NCBI GenBank assembly: GCA_020355945.1
Contig: CP070627.1
Span: forward strand, 8,371,561-8,382,164
Reading direction: 5' to 3'
Source of the DNA: Candidatus Aminicenantota bacterium
GTDB lineage: Bacteria > Acidobacteriota > Aminicenantia > UBA2199
DNA: 10,604 nucleotides
Below are positions 7,442 to 10,604 of the stretch, piece by piece (position 1 is the stretch's first letter; every line of letters starts with the position of its first letter). The notes under the pieces are model-generated. The model saw only the letters and a program-made list of their open reading frames with translations. It was not told the DNA's origin and did no database searches. The translations under genes were made by a program, and so were the position numbers.

Positions 7442-8509
7442 TTAAAATCCATATTTTTCACGCATCACCTTTGACAATTTAGCTGTCATTTCAAACACCT
7501 TTTCTGCATCCACCGGGTCCATGGAACCAGTGCCGCAGGAAGGTGTAACAATTGCCTGTTCAACAATGAGTTGTTTATCAACACCTTTAGAAGCCAGGTT
7601 ATCCACCATTTTTTCAAAATGCGCCACCATGGTTTCAACAGTTTGTTCTTGAATCGCTTTTGATGTAGGCACCACACCCCAGGCCAGCATACCGCCGCGC
7701 TCCAAATGGGTTTTTACTGCATCCGCATACATGGCAATGGTCTCACCATATCCAAAGGCATCAAAATTAACAATATCTACCCCTGCATCAATAAGAATAC
7801 TCCATTCCGTGTTACCACAGCAGTGAATACCGGCAATCCCATTGTCGGCATGAATCGCATCGATCATCTCAGCCAGGTGCGCCACCACATCTTCGCGCTT
7901 CACAGATATATAGGTGGAACTGCCAAAAGCCGAAAGAATCGGTTCGTCCACAAAACAGATCACTCTTTCAGCAAAAGGTTGAAATTTTTGTATCTGCCAA
8001 CGGCATTTCATAGCCAGGGCTTTGATCACTACATCACGAAATTCTTCGTTATAATAAATCGCACGCTTGTTTTCATCTACAATAGTCAAAGCAAAACTGC
8101 ACGGACCTGTGGTTTGTACCTTCACAAACGGCAGTTTACCCCCCAGGGACTGCAAACGCTTTTCCATGGCATAAATCCCTTTGGAGAAATCCTGGCTAAT
8201 CGCCACAGCAGAACAATCCCCAGTGCCCTCATCCGGGTCCATGGCCATCATATAAGCTTCATAAAATTCAGCAAAAGCTTCGGAATAATCCCCGGAAGTA
8301 TCAAAATACATCCGCCCTTTCTCACGATCGATCACGATACAGGGCATGCCTTCCGAATATTGAATTTCCATTTGCTCATTCAAACCCAGTTTGGGTAACT
8401 GCGGCCAGAAAGGCGCTTCAGGCAATTTTGCCAGCGACACGTCTACCGCATGTTCCACGTCTTCAAACGGCATACTACCAATCCCGGCAGCAAGAAATTT
8501 AGGTTTCAT
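7442..8509 (-). CDS. Core methionine synthase (MetE catalytic-domain type), MesB-like
   Basis: A 355-residue soluble protein resembling the C-terminal catalytic domain of cobalamin-independent methionine synthase (UROD/MetE-like TIM barrel), with no folate-binding N-terminal domain. The zinc ligands can be matched: H229-x-C231 (IHCCGN) to MetE His641/Cys643, D250 (NFDAFG) to the Glu665 position, and C325 (TPSCGTG) to Cys726. FVDEP near residue 187 matches the conserved DEP motif. Short MetE-core proteins of the MesB family occur in anaerobes with the Wood-Ljungdahl pathway, and are proposed to take methyl from the corrinoid iron-sulfur protein to make methionine from homocysteine. Position at the head of the CODH/ACS cluster fits that role. 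Another thiol or corrinoid methyltransferase of the same superfamily remains possible. The start at 8509 is chosen over an ATG 15 bases upstream (8524) because GGAGGGG lies 6 bases before it and nothing similar precedes the other. Confidence 0.7.
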   Translation of the reverse strand: MKPKFLAAGIGSMPFEDVEHAVDVSLAKLPEAPFWPQLPKLGLNEQMEIQYSEGMPCIVIDREKGRMYFDTSGDYSEAFAEFYEAYMMAMDPDEGTGDCSAVAISQDFSKGIYAMEKRLQSLGGKLPFVKVQTTGPCSFALTIVDENKRAIYYNEEFRDVVIKALAMKCRWQIQKFQPFAERVICFVDEPILSAFGSSTYISVKREDVVAHLAEMIDAIHADNGIAGIHCCGNTEWSILIDAGVDIVNFDAFGYGETIAMYADAVKTHLERGGMLAWGVVPTSKAIQEQTVETMVAHFEKMVDNLASKGVDKQLIVEQAIVTPSCGTGSMDPVDAEKVFEMTAKLSKVMREKYGF

Positions 8510-8721
8510 GATGTTCCCCTCCATTGCAAAAGTAAGCTTCCGCCATTAAGCACCCGGTAGAACCGGTAATGCTTTTGACTGATGGAAAAAGTTGTTTGCT
8601 TTTCCATTGTTATATTTTAACAATTCCACGATTCCGCCGCTCCGGTTTTTCTTTTAGAAACGTCCATAGATTCACCCTTTTCGCGGATTCGCGGACCGCT
8701 TCAAAGTTAAGGTTAAAGCAA
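8510..8721 (-). other. Long 5' leader with inverted repeats
   Basis: No gene is credible here. Besides the 19-bp palindrome listed separately, the leader holds TGGAAAA/TTTTCCA arms around a 10-base loop (8583-8606), a nested AAGCA/TGCTT and CCGG/CCGG hairpin (8548-8574) and a tandem CCGCGAA pair (read leftward, 8692-8678). I see no conserved core of cobalamin, SAM-I or THF riboswitches and no T-box motif. No poly-T terminator is present within it. Confidence 0.45.
8606..8624. promoter_or_regulatory. 19-bp perfect palindrome, candidate operator
   Basis: ATTGTTATATTTTAACAAT has perfect 7-bp arms around 5 bases. The half-sites TTGTTA/TAACAA are those of clostridial Rex (redox) operators, but the spacing is one base shorter than the usual Rex site, so the regulator is uncertain. 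It lies about 100 bases inside the predicted transcript. Confidence 0.4.
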
Positions 8722-8727
8722 GGGTTA

Positions 8728-8755
8728 ATCATACCACATAAACCAAAAAATTCAA
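8728..8755 (-). promoter_or_regulatory. Candidate promoter for the acs cluster, extended -10
   Basis: On the minus strand TTGAAT (8755-8750), a 16-base spacer and TATGAT (8733-8728) preceded by TGG, which fits an extended -10 (TGn). It would start RNA near 8721 and leave a leader of about 210 bases before the methionine synthase start at 8509. Confidence 0.55.
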
Positions 8756-8778
8756 GAGAAAAGTAAAAAAAATAGCCA

Positions 8779-8808
8779 TTGACAGTACCCAAATTCTTAT
8801 TATATAAT
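8779..8808 (+). promoter_or_regulatory. Near-consensus vegetative promoter for the 148-residue protein
   Basis: TTGACA (8779-8784) and TATAAT (8803-8808), both perfect, with an 18-base spacer. RNA would start near 8815, about 33 bases before the ATG at 8848. The promoter is back to back with the leftward one, with 23 bases between the two -35 boxes. Confidence 0.75.
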
Positions 8809-8847
8809 TTTATCTCAAAATTAGATCAAAAAAGGTTATTAAAAAAA

Positions 8848-9294
8848 ATGGAGGTTTACAATAAAGTTAAAAGTATTTATGGCGGAATAACCATATGGGG
8901 TTCCAGGAAATATGCGGCTTATGATATTGGCAGCGGTACTCAATGGGATTCGGACAGGGGCACAAAGGTTTCCGTATATTTTGGTGGGCCGGATGGATAC
9001 GATACTGACACCTTACACCTGCGGATTTATGCTCCACCATCTGATTATTTTGATGGAAATGGTGGTTGGGGGCATTATGTGATCGCTTCTGCTCATTTTG
9101 ATTTTAATCCGCCCTGGGATACCGTATGTGGTTACAGTGAAGATTGCGAGCATATGGCCCTTCAAATTGCTGCCAGTAAAGGATATACAGTCTATTATGA
9201 CTGGGCTTATATCGGCAATCCCGAAAGCTTACGAAATGAGGGTAACCCCTGGTGGCAAAGTGATGGGTATGTAAGCCTGGTTTACGTTCCTTAG
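8848..9294 (+). CDS. Hypothetical protein, 148 residues, Trp/Tyr/Gly-rich
   Basis: I do not recognise this protein. It reads MEVYNKVKSIYGG at the start, is rich in Tyr, Trp, Gly and Asp, and alternates polar and aromatic residues in short stretches as beta-strand proteins do. It ends with SDGYVSLVYVP. There are two Cys (CGYSEDC) and several acidic loops (such as GGPDGYDTDT). No signal peptide, membrane helix or familiar catalytic motif is visible. The open frame extends upstream to a TTG at 8779, but that codon is part of the -35 box of a strong promoter, so the ATG at 8848 is preferred. Its ribosome binding site is weak (AAAGG 12 bases upstream), while a GGAGG begins inside the start codon itself with no usable start after it. 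It is transcribed away from the acs cluster. It could be the remnant of a longer secreted protein that lost its signal sequence. Confidence 0.6.
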   Translation: MEVYNKVKSIYGGITIWGSRKYAAYDIGSGTQWDSDRGTKVSVYFGGPDGYDTDTLHLRIYAPPSDYFDGNGGWGHYVIASAHFDFNPPWDTVCGYSEDCEHMALQIAASKGYTVYYDWAYIGNPESLRNEGNPWWQSDGYVSLVYVP

Positions 9295-9328
9295 AATTTA
9301 GCTTCAAAATTTCCTGTACGCAGGGGTG

Positions 9329-9357
9329 TTGTAAAATACCAATAGTTATAATATAAT
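9329..9357 (+). promoter_or_regulatory. Candidate promoter for the restriction-modification gene
   Basis: TTGTAA (9329-9334), a 17-base spacer and TATAAT (9352-9357). A second overlapping TATAAT lies at 9347-9352 without a matching -35. The predicted RNA start falls on or next to the ATG at 9363. No terminator hairpin is visible between the preceding gene (stop 9294) and this site. Confidence 0.55.
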
Positions 9358-9362
9358 GCTAT

Positions 9363-10604
9363 ATGACCAAAGAGCAAGCAATTGAAGAACTAAAAGAACT
9401 CATCAACCTATTTGAGTACAACATCAAACAATACAAAGGGAAAAATTACGACGAAGCAAAAGCTCGTGTGGATTTTATCGATAAATTCTTTGATCTGCTG
9501 GATTGGGATATTTACAATAAACAAGGATACTCGGAAAAATACCGCGATGTTGTCCGTGAAGACCGCGTCACCATCAAAGGAAAAGTAAAAGCACCGGATT
9601 ACAGTTTTAGAGTCGGCGGCATACGTAAGTTTTTTGTTGAAGCCAAAAAACCCGCCGTCGATATCCAACATGAAATCGAACCCGCTTTTCAATTAAGACG
9701 ATATGCCTATACTGCAAAACTTGATCTCTCCATATTGACTGACTTTGAAGAGTTTGCTGTCTATGATACTCGCTTCCCACCTAATAAAAACGATAAAGCA
9801 TCTTCTTGCAGACTCTATTACTGCAAGTACGAAGAATACATCAGGAACTTTGATTTTCTTTTCAATACTTTTTCAAAGGAGGCCATTTTAAAAGGAAATT
9901 TTGACGAATATATCAAGACTACTAAAATACAAAAAGGCACCTCTCCCGTTGATAAAGAATTTCTAAAATTGATAGAAAAATGGCGGGAAAACCTGGCAAA
10001 AAATATTGCGCTGCGGAATAAAAATTTATCTATTTACGAATTAAACTATGTAGTCCAGGTGATCATTGACCGGATCATCTTTTTACGTATTGGCGAAGAC
10101 CGGCAAATGGAAGATTACGGACGCATAAAAGAACTCACTGAAAACAAAAAAACCATTTACCCGGAACTGGTGAAATTATTTTTACAGGCTGATGTAAAAT
10201 ACAATTCCGGTCTCTTTGATTTCAAAAAGGACCAGGTTACCCCACATCTTAAAATCGACGATAAAATCCTTAAAGATATGATTGCCCATCTTTATTACCC
10301 GGATTCGCCTTATGAGTTTTCTGTACTTGATGTAGAAATCCTGGGTAATATTTACGAGCAATTCCTGGGAAAGACCATTCGTTTGACCCCTGCTCACCAG
10401 GCAAAAGTAGAAGACAAACCCGAAGTAAAAAAAGCCGGAGGCGTATACTATACTCCTAAATACATCGTGGATTATATCGTTGAGCATACTGGAGGAGAAA
10501 AGATTAAAGACAAAACACCCGGGGAAATCTCTAAATTGAAAATTCTTGACCCTGCTTGCGGCAGTGGTTCGTTTTTATTAGGGGCGTATCAACTGCTGAT
10601 GGAT
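9363..10604 (+). CDS. Type IIG-like restriction-modification enzyme (N-terminal 414 residues, cut by window end)
   Basis: An open frame of 414 codons with no stop, running off the right edge. An N-terminal PD-(D/E)xK nuclease domain is visible with P78-D79 and E93-A-K95 (FFVEAKKP), preceded by the FIDKFFDLLDWDI segment typical of HsdR_N/Eco57I-type enzymes. A helical region follows. The beginning of an N6-adenine methylase shows motif X-like GGVYYTPKYIVDYIV (359-373) and SAM-binding motif I DPACGSGSF (396-404). This order is that of single-chain enzymes that both methylate and cut DNA and carry a C-terminal recognition domain; such proteins are usually about 1000 residues, so more than half is missing. 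The ATG at 9363 is the only in-frame start (TAA lies three codons upstream), there is no ribosome binding site, and a promoter -10 box ends 5 bases before it, so the mRNA may be leaderless. Target sequence cannot be read from the visible part. Confidence 0.88.
   Translation, partial: MTKEQAIEELKELINLFEYNIKQYKGKNYDEAKARVDFIDKFFDLLDWDIYNKQGYSEKYRDVVREDRVTIKGKVKAPDYSFRVGGIRKFFVEAKKPAVDIQHEIEPAFQLRRYAYTAKLDLSILTDFEEFAVYDTRFPPNKNDKASSCRLYYCKYEEYIRNFDFLFNTFSKEAILKGNFDEYIKTTKIQKGTSPVDKEFLKLIEKWRENLAKNIALRNKNLSIYELNYVVQVIIDRIIFLRIGEDRQMEDYGRIKELTENKKTIYPELVKLFLQADVKYNSGLFDFKKDQVTPHLKIDDKILKDMIAHLYYPDSPYEFSVLDVEILGNIYEQFLGKTIRLTPAHQAKVEDKPEVKKAGGVYYTPKYIVDYIVEHTGGEKIKDKTPGEISKLKILDPACGSGSFLLGAYQLLMD

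Noticed and set aside
7706..8398. A 230-codon plus-strand open frame antisense to the methionine synthase gene
   Set aside because: It is a shadow frame of a gene whose motifs are clear on the other strand.
8510..8721. A cobalamin, SAM or THF riboswitch or T-box upstream of the methionine synthase gene
   Set aside because: This would fit the biology, but none of the conserved core sequences of these classes is present.
8610..8792. A 60-codon minus-strand frame in the leader region as a possible leader peptide
   Set aside because: Its start codons lie within or upstream of the predicted promoter, and no ribosome binding site or family resemblance is visible.
8779..8847. A TTG-initiated extension of the 148-residue protein
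   Set aside because: The TTG belongs to a perfect TTGACA promoter box and the transcript would start downstream of it.
1..10604. CRISPR arrays, tRNA or rRNA genes, and insertion sequences
   Set aside because: No regularly spaced direct repeats, no tRNA or rRNA signatures and no transposase frames were seen; the only repeats are the palindromic intergenic copies.

Overview
The window looks like chromosome of a strict anaerobe using the Wood-Ljungdahl (reductive acetyl-CoA) pathway, most likely a Gram-positive clostridial acetogen, syntroph or sulfate reducer. This rests on gene content, strong GGAGG-type ribosome binding sites, TTGACA/TATAAT promoters and moderate GC. The placement is an inference and no species can be named from the sequence.

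Most of the window (about 119-8509) is one leftward gene cluster on the minus strand. In transcription order it holds a small MetE-core type methionine synthase (MesB-like), an AcsF/CooC-type nickel-insertion ATPase, a second CooC ATPase, the Ni-Fe-S carbon monoxide dehydrogenase (acsA/cooS) and, overlapping it by 8 bases, a 1176-residue protein. That last protein joins a complete acetyl-CoA synthase (AcsB, all A-cluster ligands present) to a complete small subunit of the corrinoid iron-sulfur protein (AcsD). AcsC, AcsE and the other pathway genes are not present and may lie beyond the left edge. Read as a unit, CODH supplies CO, the AcsD half with an absent AcsC presents the methyl-corrinoid, AcsB condenses CO, methyl and CoA, the two ATPases load nickel, and the methionine synthase may draw methyl groups from the same corrinoid protein.

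Every non-overlapping gap in this cluster, and the space after its last gene in the window, holds copies of a GC-rich palindromic repeat with a poly-G arm, a T/A-rich loop and a poly-C arm. At two places two copies face each other tail to tail, and these composite units flank the acsA-acsBD pair in opposite orientation. One copy has become the last 20 codons of cooC, another abuts the cooC start codon, and another supplies the acsF ribosome binding site.

A regulatory gap (8510-8847) carries back-to-back promoters: an extended -10 promoter leftward into a roughly 210-base leader containing a 19-bp perfect palindrome, and a near-consensus promoter rightward. To the right are a 148-residue unrecognised Trp/Tyr/Gly-rich protein and the first 414 codons of a single-chain restriction-modification enzyme (PD-(D/E)xK nuclease plus N6-adenine methylase). 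The latter is cut by the window end and appears to be expressed from a leaderless transcript.
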